Source of the DNA: an uncultured Flavobacteriaceae bacterium
Lineage (GTDB): Bacteria; Bacteroidota; Bacteroidia; Flavobacteriales; Flavobacteriaceae
Assembly (NCBI GenBank): GCA_947498845.1
Contig: CANMLX010000013.1
Location: 32,470 to 96,469, forward strand
Reading direction: 5' to 3'
DNA: 64,000 nucleotides
A program made the position numbers and the translations under genes. Every line of letters begins with the position of its first letter. The stretch's first letter is position 1. Under the pieces are notes generated by a model. It was not told the DNA's origin. It was given only the letters and a program-made list of their open reading frames with translations, and ran no database searches. This document shows, one piece after another, positions 18,176-27,817 of the stretch.

Positions 18176-19786
18176 ATGAATACGATTAAAAAATTAACAC
18201 TATTAGGACTTGCATCACTTGTGATTTATGGCTGTGGGGGAACAATAGATATTATCTCTACACCTCCTGAAAATATCGATACGTCTCCTTTAAAAGTTTC
18301 AGAAGTAACAGAAGCAGAACAGAAAAATTGGGGACACTTAGATTTAGAAAAAGATACCATTCCTGGTATGAGTGTTGATAAAGCCTACGCCGAAATTATT
18401 AAGCATAGAAAAGGAAAAAAAGTAATTGTTGCAGTAATAGATTCGGGTATTGATATTGATCATGAAGATTTAGATGGTGTTATTTGGACAAACCGTGACG
18501 AAAAACCTAATAATGGTAAAGACGATGATAACAATGGTTATATAGACGATGTTCACGGTTGGAACTTTTTAGGCGATGGTTATAATGAGCAACTAGAATT
18601 TGTTAGAATCCTAGCCAGTGGTAATACCAATCATCCAGATTATGCCAGAGCTAAAACCGAATATGAAATTGAACAACCAAAATGGGAAGGTCGAAAAACG
18701 CAATACGATCAAATTTACCAACAGGTAAAAGGTGCTCATGAGACTTTAACTAAACATTTTGGAAAAGAAAACTATACCCAAAAAGAAGTTAATGCTATAA
18801 AAACTCAAGACCAAACATTAACCCAAGCAGTTCAAATCGCTCAGTATATGTTTAGTAACGGTTTGGATTCCTTAACAGAAGCACTAAAAGAAGTTAAAGA
18901 TGGCCTTGAGGGTATTAACGATCATTTAAATTATAATTTAAATAAAACCTTTAAAGGTCGTGTAACAGGTGATAACCCAGACGACATGAACAATAAGTTT
19001 TATGGTAATGGAAATGTAAAACCTGTAAAAAAGAGTGAAAGTCATGGAACACACGTTGCAGGAATTATAGCTGCCGAACGCAACAATGGCAAAGGTGCTA
19101 ATGGTGTTGCCAATAACGTTGCCATAATGAGTTTAAGAGCTGTACCTAATGGTGACGAATATGATAAAGATATAGCGCTGGCTATTAGATACGCTGTAGA
19201 TAATGGTGCAAAAGTAATAAACGGTAGCTTTGGTAAAAGCTTTTCACCACATAGTGATTGGGTAAGAGATGCTATTGCTTATGCTGGTAAAAAAGATGTT
19301 GTTTTTGTTCATGCTGCTGGAAATGATAGTCAAGATGTAGACAAGCATCCTAACTTCCCAGATGATAATGTAAATGGTAAAGAGGTTTCTAATAACTACA
19401 TTAGAGTTGGTGCACTTGCTCCAAAATATGGATCTGGTTTAATGGCTACTTTTTCTAACTATGGGAAAAATAATGTAGATGTATTCGCTCCTGGAGACGA
19501 TATCTATTCTACTACCCCAGAAAACGAATACGATTCTAAAGGAGGAACTTCTATGGCAGCTCCAGGAGTTGCTGGTGTAGCAGCCTTAATACGCTCTTAT
19601 TATCCAAATTTAAAAGCAGCGCAAGTAAAACAAATTATAATGGATTCTGGCTTACCATTAAAAACAAAAGTTATTGTTGGTGGAGATTCTAATAATATTC
19701 AACCTTTTGCTAATGTTGTTAAATCCGGTAAAATAGTTAATGCATATAATGCACTAATTATGGCTGCAAAAATGTCTGCCAATTAA
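18176..19786 (+). CDS. S8 family serine peptidase (subtilisin-like), lipoprotein
   Basis: 536 aa. A lipoprotein signal ends at Cys20 (VIYGCGG). The catalytic triad is complete: Asp89 (VIDSGID), His290 (SHGTHVAG) and Ser459 (GGTSMAAPG), with the oxyanion Asn in AAGNDS. About 200 residues separate Asp and His, far more than in subtilisin; that insert is helical and charged (residues ~130-265) and is common in Bacteroidetes homologues. The enzyme is probably surface or periplasmic. There is no T9SS sorting domain, so export is by Sec and lipidation. Confidence 0.93.
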   Translation: MNTIKKLTLLGLASLVIYGCGGTIDIISTPPENIDTSPLKVSEVTEAEQKNWGHLDLEKDTIPGMSVDKAYAEIIKHRKGKKVIVAVIDSGIDIDHEDLDGVIWTNRDEKPNNGKDDDNNGYIDDVHGWNFLGDGYNEQLEFVRILASGNTNHPDYARAKTEYEIEQPKWEGRKTQYDQIYQQVKGAHETLTKHFGKENYTQKEVNAIKTQDQTLTQAVQIAQYMFSNGLDSLTEALKEVKDGLEGINDHLNYNLNKTFKGRVTGDNPDDMNNKFYGNGNVKPVKKSESHGTHVAGIIAAERNNGKGANGVANNVAIMSLRAVPNGDEYDKDIALAIRYAVDNGAKVINGSFGKSFSPHSDWVRDAIAYAGKKDVVFVHAAGNDSQDVDKHPNFPDDNVNGKEVSNNYIRVGALAPKYGSGLMATFSNYGKNNVDVFAPGDDIYSTTPENEYDSKGGTSMAAPGVAGVAALIRSYYPNLKAAQVKQIIMDSGLPLKTKVIVGGDSNNIQPFANVVKSGKIVNAYNALIMAAKMSAN

Positions 19787-19869
19787 AAATTAGCCAACAT
19801 TAAAACTAAATAAATCACTATGTATTATAAATTTTAATTATCGGATGAAATTCGATTTTTAGCCTTTCT

Positions 19870-19938
19870 TAGCTCGAAGAAAGAAGCTGGAAGTGTGAAG
19901 AAATGTTCTTTATACTTCGAGCTTCATCCTTCTAGCTT
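19870..19938. repeat. Long imperfect intergenic hairpin
   Basis: The arms (~33 nt each, e.g. AGCTCGAAGAAAGAAGCTGG and the complement of TATACTTCGAGCTTCATCC) pair around an ATG centre in the 302-bp gap between the two peptidase genes. It has no T-run. It may be a dispersed palindromic repeat that also ends transcription. Nothing else is visible in this gap. Confidence 0.6.
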
Positions 19939-20088
19939 AAAAACCTTAAAGTAACTCTAATATAGTTGCAGGGTTCAACCTTTAACTAGATAATAAATAC
20001 ACTATACTAATAATCATTTATTGTTCTCTTTAAGGGAAATCTTAAATATTTCTAGATAGCTCTTAGGCGTAACACTCAATCTTATACT

Positions 20089-21942
20089 ATGAAACACATA
20101 CTCATTACTGTTTTTTGTATTTCAATACTCTTTTCGTGTAATACTTCCAAAGAAGTAACCACTCCTAAACCACAAGTAAATACAGCGACATCTTCTCCTC
20201 TAAAAACCACCTATTGGCAACAGCATGTAGATTATAAAATGGAGATCGATATGGATGTAGAAACTTATAAGTACAAAGGAAATCAAGAATTAGTATATAC
20301 CAATAACTCTCCAGATGTTTTAAATAAGGTCTTTTATCACTTGTACTTTAATGCCTTTCAGCCAGGAAGTGAAATGGATGTTCGTTCGCGAACCATAGCA
20401 GATCCAGATCCTAGAGTAGGTGATAGAATTAGTAAATTAAAACCTAATGAAATAGGCTATATAAACGTCACTTCTCTAAAACAAAATGGTACAACTTTAA
20501 AACACGATACTGTTGGTACTATTTTAGAAGTTGAGCTTGCTAAACCTATACAGCCAGGAGAACAGGTTACGTTTAATATGGTATTCGATGCACAAGTCCC
20601 ATTACAAATACGTCGTTCTGGTAGAAATAGCAAAGAAGGCGTAGCTTTATCGATGACGCAATGGTATCCAAAATTAGCAGAGTACGATTTTGAAGGTTGG
20701 CATGCAGATCCATATATAGGGCGTGAATTTCATGGTGTTTGGGGTAATTTTGATGTGAAATTAACTATTGATAAAGATTATGTAGTTGGAGGTTCTGGTT
20801 ACTTACAAAACCCTAATACGATTGGTCATGGTTACGAAACAGGAATTGTTGTGAGGCCTATAAAATCCCGTACTAATAAACTAACATGGCATTTTAAAGC
20901 GCCAAATGTACACGATTTTACTTGGGCAGCAGACCCTAACTATATTCACGATACCAAGCAAGTACCAAACGGCCCGCTGTTACACTTTTTTTATAAAAAT
21001 ACTCTAAGTGCCGACAAAAAAGAAAACTGGAAAAAATTGCAGCCTAAAACAGTTGACTTAATGCACTATTTTAGTAAACATATTGGGCCTTATCCTTACA
21101 AACAATATTCTGTTATTCAAGGTGGTGATGGTGGTATGGAGTATGCCATGTGTACACTTATTACTGGAGAAAGAACATTTGGCAGCTTAGTAGGTGTTAC
21201 TGCACATGAATTAGCACATAGCTGGTTTCAGTTTTTATTAGCTACAAATGAGTCTAAACACGAATGGATGGACGAAGGCTTTACAAGCTATATAAGTGAT
21301 CTAGCTATGAATGAGATCATGAAACAAGGTAAAAAAAACCCAGCCGAAAGAGCCTATCAAGGGTACTATTATTTAGCAAAATCTGGAAATGAGCAACCTT
21401 TTACCACCCATGCAGACCGTTACCATTTAAACCAAGCTTATGGTATTTCTGCATATAACAAAGGCGAAGTATTTATAGCACAATTAGCGTATGTAATTGG
21501 ACAAGAAAATTTAAAAAAAGCCATAAAAAAGTACTTTAATGATTTTGCTTTTAAACACCCAAGACCTATTGATTTTATAAGATCTGCAGAGAAAGTATCT
21601 GGTCTGGAATTAGATTGGTATTTAATAGATTTTGCGCAAACTACTAATACAATAGATTATGCTGTTGCCTCTATTAATAACAAAGAAATTACAATAGAAC
21701 GTATTGGGCTTATGCCAATGCCAATAGATCTAAAAGTTACTTATATAGACGGTTCTAAAGAATATTTCTATATACCATTACAAATAATGCGAGGAGAAAA
21801 GCCAACCAAAGCTACAATTATAAAAGATTGGGCTTGGGCATACCCTACTTATACATTTATTACTAAAAAAACGGTTAAACGTGTTGAAATAGATCCTAAA
21901 AACTTAATGGCAGATATTAACAAGACTAATAATAAAAAATAG
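20089..21942 (+). CDS. M1 family zinc metallopeptidase, lipoprotein
   Basis: 617 aa. A lipoprotein signal ends at Cys17 (ILFSCNTS). The exopeptidase/substrate motif GGMEYAM precedes the zinc site H373-ELA-H377 with E396 eighteen residues on (EWMDEGFTSY), the gluzincin signature. The N-terminal beta-domain and C-terminal region are of the length usual in Bacteroidetes M1 proteins annotated as aminopeptidase-like. It likely trims peptides at the cell surface or in the periplasm. It follows the S8 peptidase on the same strand but 302 bp away. Confidence 0.93.
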   Translation: MKHILITVFCISILFSCNTSKEVTTPKPQVNTATSSPLKTTYWQQHVDYKMEIDMDVETYKYKGNQELVYTNNSPDVLNKVFYHLYFNAFQPGSEMDVRSRTIADPDPRVGDRISKLKPNEIGYINVTSLKQNGTTLKHDTVGTILEVELAKPIQPGEQVTFNMVFDAQVPLQIRRSGRNSKEGVALSMTQWYPKLAEYDFEGWHADPYIGREFHGVWGNFDVKLTIDKDYVVGGSGYLQNPNTIGHGYETGIVVRPIKSRTNKLTWHFKAPNVHDFTWAADPNYIHDTKQVPNGPLLHFFYKNTLSADKKENWKKLQPKTVDLMHYFSKHIGPYPYKQYSVIQGGDGGMEYAMCTLITGERTFGSLVGVTAHELAHSWFQFLLATNESKHEWMDEGFTSYISDLAMNEIMKQGKKNPAERAYQGYYYLAKSGNEQPFTTHADRYHLNQAYGISAYNKGEVFIAQLAYVIGQENLKKAIKKYFNDFAFKHPRPIDFIRSAEKVSGLELDWYLIDFAQTTNTIDYAVASINNKEITIERIGLMPMPIDLKVTYIDGSKEYFYIPLQIMRGEKPTKATIIKDWAWAYPTYTFITKKTVKRVEIDPKNLMADINKTNNKK

Positions 21943-22048
21943 ATTTATCTAACGTATGTTTATACTAGGCTATTCTATCTTTTTATATGCGTACCATAGT
22001 TAAAATTAGAAACAAAACCGCTACCCTACAAGAAACAGAAGTTACACT

Positions 22049-22125
22049 GGTCTTCAGTCTTCGGTCTTCGGTCTTCAGTCTTCGGTCTTCGGTCTTCGGT
22101 CTTCGGTCTTCGGTCTTCTGTCTTA
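22049..22125 (+). repeat. Tandem heptanucleotide repeat (GGTCTTC)n
   Basis: Eleven consecutive 7-mers, eight GGTCTTC, two AGTCTTC and a final degenerate TGTCTTA, lie in the 335-bp gap between the M1 peptidase and the T9SS cargo gene. The 7-bp unit could change copy number by slippage. No ORF crosses it, so any effect would be on transcription. The rest of the gap is AT-rich with no recognisable element. Confidence 0.9.
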
Positions 22126-22277
22126 AAACCTATGTCTTAATTATTTAAAAATGGTACCTTATTTTAATCTCACTATAATTTGTTTCAATTTTATAATAAT
22201 ACTTGACTATAACTTTACTTAATCTACTTAATTTTAGTTTGTTTCGTATTTTTTTTATAATATAGCTAAGAAACTAA

Positions 22278-25253
22278 TTGCTAAAAAAGAATCTTTTGCA
22301 CCACACTAAACTAACAACTAAATCGTGGATACTAGTTCTTACTATATTTTCGATTATAAAAATTCACGCACAATTAGGGTTTTGTTCTGGTAACTCAGGA
22401 GATCCTATTTTTATCGAAGATTTTGGAACTGCTCCTAGCTCAGCAACGCAACATAACCCCTTAGCATCAGGTACAACCACTTATCGATTCTTAGGAAACC
22501 CTCCTATGATATTTGCTGATGGTTTATATACTGTCACAAATTTAAACTACCAACAATGGAATTGGTTTAATACTGGCGATCATACCCCAGAAGATTCTAA
22601 TGGGATGATGCTTGTTGTGAATGCTGATAATCCTGGAGAAGTATTCTATAGTTTACCTGCCACAGGGCTTTGTGAAAATACCACTTACGAGTTTTCTGCT
22701 TGGGTCATGAATTTAACACCTCGTGATTCACCTGATGGTCCTCCAGGAGCAACCCTTATGCCTTGTAATGTAAGTTTTGAAATTTGGGATAGTACAGATA
22801 CCGTATTACTAGAATCCGGTTCAACTAATGATTTTTTTGGAGGTACAGAAGCAGGCGGACCAGAATGGATTCAACGAGGGCTTGTTTTTCAAACACAACC
22901 TGGTCAAACTTCGGTCATTTTAAAAATGGTAAATAATGGTAATAGCGGTTATGGAAATGACATCGCTATCGATGATATTGAGTTTAAAACCTGCGGAGAT
23001 AGTATTACTGTAGAAAACAGTAGTAGTAGTAATAGTGTTTGCAGTACTGCAGTACCATATTCTACTACCTTAACAGCTGTTCCAGACAATACGGTGTTTA
23101 GTACACACTTTTACCAATGGCAGGGAAGTATAGATGGCTCAACTTGGACAGATATTTCTGGACAAACCAGCAATACACTTGCGGTTTCGGGAGTTAACAC
23201 AACCACATACTACAGAGCTAAAATTGCCGAAGATGCGGCAAATGTTAATATTTCAACATGTAATACGGTTTCTGATGTTTTTGTAGTGACTGTAAATCCT
23301 CAAGAAACACCTACATTTACTAACGTAGCTCCAATATGTAGTGGTGATGCAATACCAGCATTACCAACGACTTCTAATAACGGAATTTCGGGGTCTTGGT
23401 CACCTGCCTTAGATAACACAACAACTACAACATATACGTTTACGCCCGATGCTGATGAATGTGCCACAACTGGAGCTTTAATAATTACTGTAAACCCTCA
23501 AGAAACACCTACATTCACTAACGTAGCTCCAATATGTAGTGGTGACACACTAGCGGCTTTGCCAACAACTTCCAATAACGGAATCACAGGAGCCTGGTCA
23601 CCTGCTTTAGATAATACAACAACTACAACCTATACATTTACACCTGATGCAGGTCAATGTGCCGAAACAGGAGCTTTAATAATTACTGTAAACCCTCAAG
23701 AAACACCTACATTCACTAACGTAACTCCAATATGTAGTGGTGACGCACTAGCAGCTTTGCCAACAACTTCCAATAACGGAATCACAGGAACTTGGTCACC
23801 TGCATTAGATAATACAACAACTACAACCTATACATTTACTCCAGATGCAGGTCAATGTGCCGAAACAGGAGCTTTAATAATTACTGTAAATCAACCTGAT
23901 GTACCTATATTTTCTAATATACCACCTATATGCCTTGGAGACATGATACCTCCATTGCCCACAACATCAGCCAATGGTATCTCGGGGTCTTGGTCACCTG
24001 CATTAGATAATACAACAACTACTGAATATACGTTTACTCCAGATGCAGGTCAATGTGCTACAACACGAGAGCTAACAATCACCATTAACCAACCAGATAC
24101 TCCTATATTTTCCAATCCAGATCCAATATGTAGAGGAGGTATGCTATCGCCCTTACCAACAACTTCTAATAATGGTATTTCGGGGTCTTGGTCTCCAGCT
24201 TTAGATAATACAACAACTACCGAGTATACGTTTACACCAAGCCCCAGTGAATGTGCTACAACGCAAACTCTAATAATAACAGTAAATCCACTTGTTACAG
24301 CTATGTTTACTGATGTTCCGCCAATATGTAGTGGAGAACCATTATCTCCATTACCTACTACTTCCAACAATGGAATCACAGGAACGTGGTCACCTGCTTT
24401 AGATAATACAACGACTACCGAGTATACGTTTACACCAGATCCTGGATTTTGTCCAGATCCAGTATTTTTAACCATTGAAGTATTTCCAAAACCTGAATCT
24501 AATATAGAAAACGAATCCTTTTATGTATGTATTGATGATCAAGGTGCATTTATAGAAGCTAGCTTACTAGATACAGGATTAAGCACACCAAGATATACCT
24601 TTGAATGGTTTTGGAATAATATACCTATTTTAGGTGCAAATCAAGGAAGTTATTCTACTAGGGAACCAGGCACGTATCAAGTACTTGTTACAGATACTAC
24701 TATTTTTGACCCTAGCATATTGCCATGTAGCCAACAATTTGAAGTGCTGGTTATGCCATTATCGCCACCTATAGTGCGTGCAACAGTTACAACAGATGCT
24801 TTTGTAGATAATCAAACTATTGAAGTTAGTGTAGATGGTACAGGAGATTATCAATATAAGTTAGATGATGGAGAGTGGACAGAAGATCCTATTTTTAGAA
24901 ATGTTTCTTTTGGAGAACACGAAGTATTCGCCATAGATACCAGAGGATGTATTCCTAGTTCTACCACTGTTTTTGTAATTGGTTACCCTAAATTCTTTAC
25001 ACCTAATAATGATCAGTTTAATAATACCTGGAATATTAAAGCCCCAACTAATTATTTAGTTACAGCAAAAATTAATATTTTTGATAGGTATGGAAAGCTC
25101 TTAAAAGAATTTTTCCCTAGCAGAGAATCATGGGATGGCACATATAACGGAGATCTTCTTCCAACTGGTGATTATTGGTTTGTTTTACAATATTTTGAAC
25201 CCAGAGTAAGTGCTACAAAAACTTTTAGATCTCATTTTACTTTAAAACGGTAA
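22278..25253 (+). CDS. T9SS type B cargo protein with six Ig-like tandem repeats
   Basis: 991 aa. A signal peptide (SWILVLTIFSIIKIHAQ) leads to a jelly-roll-like adhesion or carbohydrate-binding domain (~30-240), an Ig-like domain (~245-340) and six tandem ~66-residue repeats (~345-735) with the core PICSGD...LPTTSNNGI and WSPALDNTTTT. The end (~905-991) is a type B sorting domain (PKFFTPNNDQFNNTWNI, FDRYGKLLKEF, WDGTYNG, GDYWF). The product should be exported by the type IX system and held on the cell surface or released. No ATG precedes the signal peptide: TTG at 22278 or 22296 must be used. Repeats 1-3 are almost identical in DNA, a sign of recent duplication. Confidence 0.88.
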   Translation: MLKKNLLHHTKLTTKSWILVLTIFSIIKIHAQLGFCSGNSGDPIFIEDFGTAPSSATQHNPLASGTTTYRFLGNPPMIFADGLYTVTNLNYQQWNWFNTGDHTPEDSNGMMLVVNADNPGEVFYSLPATGLCENTTYEFSAWVMNLTPRDSPDGPPGATLMPCNVSFEIWDSTDTVLLESGSTNDFFGGTEAGGPEWIQRGLVFQTQPGQTSVILKMVNNGNSGYGNDIAIDDIEFKTCGDSITVENSSSSNSVCSTAVPYSTTLTAVPDNTVFSTHFYQWQGSIDGSTWTDISGQTSNTLAVSGVNTTTYYRAKIAEDAANVNISTCNTVSDVFVVTVNPQETPTFTNVAPICSGDAIPALPTTSNNGISGSWSPALDNTTTTTYTFTPDADECATTGALIITVNPQETPTFTNVAPICSGDTLAALPTTSNNGITGAWSPALDNTTTTTYTFTPDAGQCAETGALIITVNPQETPTFTNVTPICSGDALAALPTTSNNGITGTWSPALDNTTTTTYTFTPDAGQCAETGALIITVNQPDVPIFSNIPPICLGDMIPPLPTTSANGISGSWSPALDNTTTTEYTFTPDAGQCATTRELTITINQPDTPIFSNPDPICRGGMLSPLPTTSNNGISGSWSPALDNTTTTEYTFTPSPSECATTQTLIITVNPLVTAMFTDVPPICSGEPLSPLPTTSNNGITGTWSPALDNTTTTEYTFTPDPGFCPDPVFLTIEVFPKPESNIENESFYVCIDDQGAFIEASLLDTGLSTPRYTFEWFWNNIPILGANQGSYSTREPGTYQVLVTDTTIFDPSILPCSQQFEVLVMPLSPPIVRATVTTDAFVDNQTIEVSVDGTGDYQYKLDDGEWTEDPIFRNVSFGEHEVFAIDTRGCIPSSTTVFVIGYPKFFTPNNDQFNNTWNIKAPTNYLVTAKINIFDRYGKLLKEFFPSRESWDGTYNGDLLPTGDYWFVLQYFEPRVSATKTFRSHFTLKR

Positions 25254-25408
25254 TGTTTAAAAAAATTAATAGAGAAGATTAATTAAAGAAAAGACCTTAA
25301 AAAACGACCCAAGCTCGAGATTTTAAGTCTATGATCTCGCTTTTCAACGGGATTAGTTCAACTTACAATATTGCGTGCACCCCATGGGTTTCGCAATAAT
25401 GAGTTTCA
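25254..25408. other. Intergenic region with two hairpins
   Basis: Between convergent genes. CGAGAT...ATCTCG (~25316-25339) and ATTGCG...CCCATGGG...CGCAAT (~25370-25397) can form stems, which may end transcription of both genes. A stretch like CGGGATTAGTTCAACTTACA recurs in altered form near 60110, so part of this is a dispersed repeat. Confidence 0.4.
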
Positions 25409-26377
25409 CTAATACCCCACCTTATCCCTTACTCTATTTAAAACCTCATCTGCAACAACAGTTGCTTTTTCTGCACCAACAGCTAAAGCTTTGTCTAGCT
25501 CTTTAAGGTTACTCATGTAATACATATAACGTTCACGAGGCACTTTAAAGGTGTCTAAAATAAGTTCAAATAAGGCTTGTTTAGCATGTCCATAACCATA
25601 ACCCCCTTTTTCATAATTCGCTTTCATAGTAGCGATTTCGTCGTCACTGGCCAACAAACTATAAATAGCAAAACTATTACAAGTACTCCAATCTTTAGGA
25701 TCTTCTAATGCAGTACTATCTGTTTTTATAGACATAATTTGCTTACGTAATTTCTTCTCTGGTAAAAATATATTAATAGTATTCCCTTTACTCTTACTCA
25801 TTTTTTCTCCATCGGTGCCTGGAATAAGCATGGTGTCTTTTTGTATTTTGGCTTTAGGTAAAACAAACGTTTCTCCCATTTTTGCATGAAAGCGCGATGC
25901 GACATCACGCGTCATTTCAATATGTTGCTCTTGATCTTTGCCTACAGGAATAATGTCTGCATCGTATAACAAAATATCTGCTGCCATAAGCATAGGATAT
26001 GTAAACAGACCACCATTAACATCGTCTAAACGATCTGCTTTATCTTTAAAGCTATGTGCTAATTCCAAACGTTTAAAAGGGAAAAAGCAATTTAAATACC
26101 ATGCCAACTCTGTTGCTTGTGGCACATCGCTTTGGCGATAAAACACACTTTTCTCAATATCTAAACCAAAGGCTAACCATGCAGCAGCAGTAGAATATGT
26201 ATTTGTTTTTAATACCTCGGCATCCTTTATTTGAGTTAGCGAATGCAAATTTGCTATAAATAAATACGAATCATTCTCAGGCTGTTCTGCCATTTTTATT
26301 GCTGGTATAATTGCGCCCAATATATTTCCTAAATGAGGCGTTCCTGTACTTTGTATCCCTGTTAATATGCGTGCCAT
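25409..26377 (-). CDS. trpS: Tryptophanyl-tRNA synthetase
   Basis: About 322 aa, the usual bacterial length. It charges tRNA-Trp with tryptophan in the cytoplasm. The class I signatures are present: the HIGH-like TGTPHLGNILGA near the N-terminus and KMSKS in GEKMSKSKGN. The family start MARILTGIQSTGTPHLGN corresponds to the Met at 26377; an in-frame Met two codons earlier (26383) is less likely. A perfect 16-bp palindrome lies directly upstream of the start. Confidence 0.97.
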   Translation of the reverse strand: MARILTGIQSTGTPHLGNILGAIIPAIKMAEQPENDSYLFIANLHSLTQIKDAEVLKTNTYSTAAAWLAFGLDIEKSVFYRQSDVPQATELAWYLNCFFPFKRLELAHSFKDKADRLDDVNGGLFTYPMLMAADILLYDADIIPVGKDQEQHIEMTRDVASRFHAKMGETFVLPKAKIQKDTMLIPGTDGEKMSKSKGNTINIFLPEKKLRKQIMSIKTDSTALEDPKDWSTCNSFAIYSLLASDDEIATMKANYEKGGYGYGHAKQALFELILDTFKVPRERYMYYMSNLKELDKALAVGAEKATVVADEVLNRVRDKVGY

Positions 26378-26384
26378 AAACATG

Positions 26385-26400
26385 GCCTACAGCTGTAGGC
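26385..26400. promoter_or_regulatory. Perfect 16-bp palindrome in the trpS leader
   Basis: GCCTACAGCTGTAGGC ends 7 bp before the trpS start at 26377 (reading on the minus strand) and downstream of its promoter. A half copy, GCCTACA, lies at the predicted transcription start (26419-26425). It could be an operator or an mRNA hairpin that hides the start. No tryptophan leader peptide or T-box is visible. Confidence 0.5.
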
Positions 26401-26425
26401 ATTTAATTATTAATAATATTGTAGG

Positions 26426-26433
26426 CAAAGGTA
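26426..26433 (-). promoter_or_regulatory. Promoter -7 element for trpS
   Basis: TACCTTTG on the minus strand matches the Bacteroidetes -7 consensus TAnnTTTG about 49 bp before the trpS start. The -33 element is not clear. Confidence 0.55.
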
Positions 26434-26466
26434 AATTTTTTAATAGAATTGTATCATTAATTTAAG

Positions 26467-26474
26467 TAGATTTG
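26467..26474 (+). promoter_or_regulatory. Promoter -7 element for the acyltransferase gene
   Basis: TAGATTTG matches TAnnTTTG, with a TTG ~18 bp upstream as a -33 candidate. It ends only 7 bp before the ATG at 26481, which would give an almost leaderless transcript. Confidence 0.5.
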
Positions 26475-26480
26475 AAACAG

Positions 26481-27224
26481 ATGAAAATATTTAAATACAT
26501 ATTCTGGTTTTTTTACCGTATTTGGTTTTATACGCTTGTTGCTTTACCTATACTTATTTTGTTTCCTATACTGCTTATTTCAATTTTAAAAGAATCCTGG
26601 TATCCTTTTTTTTTTAAGATAGCGCGCCTTTGGGCAAAAATTATTTTAGCTGGTATGGGTTTTAGATATACCATTACCAAAGACCAAATCCCCGAACAAG
26701 GGAAAAGCTATATGTTTATTGCCAATCATACATCCATGACCGATATTATGTTGATGCTGGTTGCCGTTAAAAATCCTTTTGTTTTTGTAGGCAAGAAAGA
26801 ATTGGCTAAAATTCCACTTTTTGGATTTTTCTACAAAAGAACCTGTATTTTAGTAGACAGAAGTTCTCCTAAAAGTAGACAAGCCGTGTTTTTAAGAGCG
26901 CAGAAACGCTTAAAACAAGGCTTAAGTATTTGTATTTTTCCCGAAGGCGGAGTTCCAGATGAATCTATTCTTTTAGATGATTTTAAAGATGGCGCTTTTA
27001 GACTGGCCATAAATCACAAAACACCTATTGTACCGCTTACGTTTGCTGATAATAAAACACGTTTTTCATATACGTTTTTTAGTGGAAGCCCCGGAAAAAT
27101 GCGGGCTAAAATTCATAAATTCATTGATACCTCGGAATTAGACATTGAAGACACCAGAACGTTAAATAATGTTTCTAGAAAACTTATTTTAAAACAACTA
27201 GAACGCTATCGCAAACCAAAGTAA
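26481..27224 (+). CDS. 1-acyl-sn-glycerol-3-phosphate acyltransferase (PlsC-like)
   Basis: About 247 aa. An N-terminal membrane helix (IFWFFYRIWFYTLVALPILI) precedes the acyltransferase block NHTSMTDIMLM (NHxxxxD motif), then CILVDR and the glycerol-phosphate pocket FPEGG. It converts lysophosphatidic acid to phosphatidic acid at the inner membrane. An in-frame TTG three codons upstream (26472) overlaps the -7 element, so the ATG at 26481 is the better start. It is divergent from trpS. Confidence 0.92.
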   Translation: MKIFKYIFWFFYRIWFYTLVALPILILFPILLISILKESWYPFFFKIARLWAKIILAGMGFRYTITKDQIPEQGKSYMFIANHTSMTDIMLMLVAVKNPFVFVGKKELAKIPLFGFFYKRTCILVDRSSPKSRQAVFLRAQKRLKQGLSICIFPEGGVPDESILLDDFKDGAFRLAINHKTPIVPLTFADNKTRFSYTFFSGSPGKMRAKIHKFIDTSELDIEDTRTLNNVSRKLILKQLERYRKPK

Positions 27225-27419
27225 TTAATTAACATAAGGCTATGTATTTTAATCTAAGTTTTTTATGACTCATATGTTTTTATGGAATTTTATTGAGTAA
27301 ATTTAAGTTGGGAATGGTATAAACACAGGTTATTCTATAAAATGTTTAATTCCTTTTCAAGGTTCGTTCTTGCATTTTTTCGAACAAATCCCTAAAAACA
27401 GTCGTTTTATAAATAGAAC

Positions 27420-27688
27420 TCATTTAGACTTTTTCTTGCAGAACTTTTTGAAAGCACCGGACTTTTTCCAATGGCTAAAACGGTAACAAACATCTTGTTA
27501 TGTCAACGCATTATCCGAAAACAAGGAACTTACAGGTAAATACTCCCATTGAGCACCTGTCTTAATCTTGAAGAGGATTGAGTTTACAATCTCAACTAGC
27601 ATTACAGTGGTGCAAATTCCCGTTTACCATTAGGTATATAAGGCACTATTTTCATTTCTATCGTATCTTTGTCCAGTATTTTATACAT
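27420..27688 (-). pseudogene. Degenerate IS5-type transposase, N-terminal fragment
   Basis: Reading the minus strand from an ATG at 27688 gives MYKILDKDTIEMK, then VPYIPNGKREFAP. After a frame change near 27603 the reading continues as LVEIVNSILFKIKTGAQWEY and LPVSSLFSDNALT, a stop at 27498-27500, and QDVCYRFSHWKKSGAFKKF. This is the N-terminal DUF4096-like part of IS5-family transposases (lktGxQWrxLP, xxWxkxGxfkk). The catalytic DDE part is absent. The rest of the 593-bp gap (27225-27419) has no recognisable gene, and no plus-strand gene here is credible. Confidence 0.75.
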
Positions 27689-27761
27689 AAAGGGTTGACT
27701 TATGTTTTGCAACACAAATTTATGCAGCCCATTTTTTTTAAAAGTCTAAATCACTTTAAAC

Positions 27762-27791
27762 AAAAAAGCACCTCAATCGAGATGCTTTTTT
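27762..27791. terminator. Terminator of nrdA
   Basis: AAAAAAGCA-c-CTC and GAG-a-TGCTTTTTT form a stem with a 4-nt loop, T-rich on both strands. It is placed 27 bp after the nrdA stop on the minus strand. Confidence 0.8.
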
Positions 27792-27817
27792 ATAAAATTA
27801 TTTAAAAAATTAGCTTT

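Noticed and set aside
22049..22125. CRISPR-like array
   Set aside because: The units are 7 bp with no spacers; this is a simple tandem repeat. No CRISPR array was seen in the window.
27578..27805. 75-aa plus-strand ORF
   Set aside because: It is antisense to the clear IS5 transposase relic and runs into the nrdA terminator.
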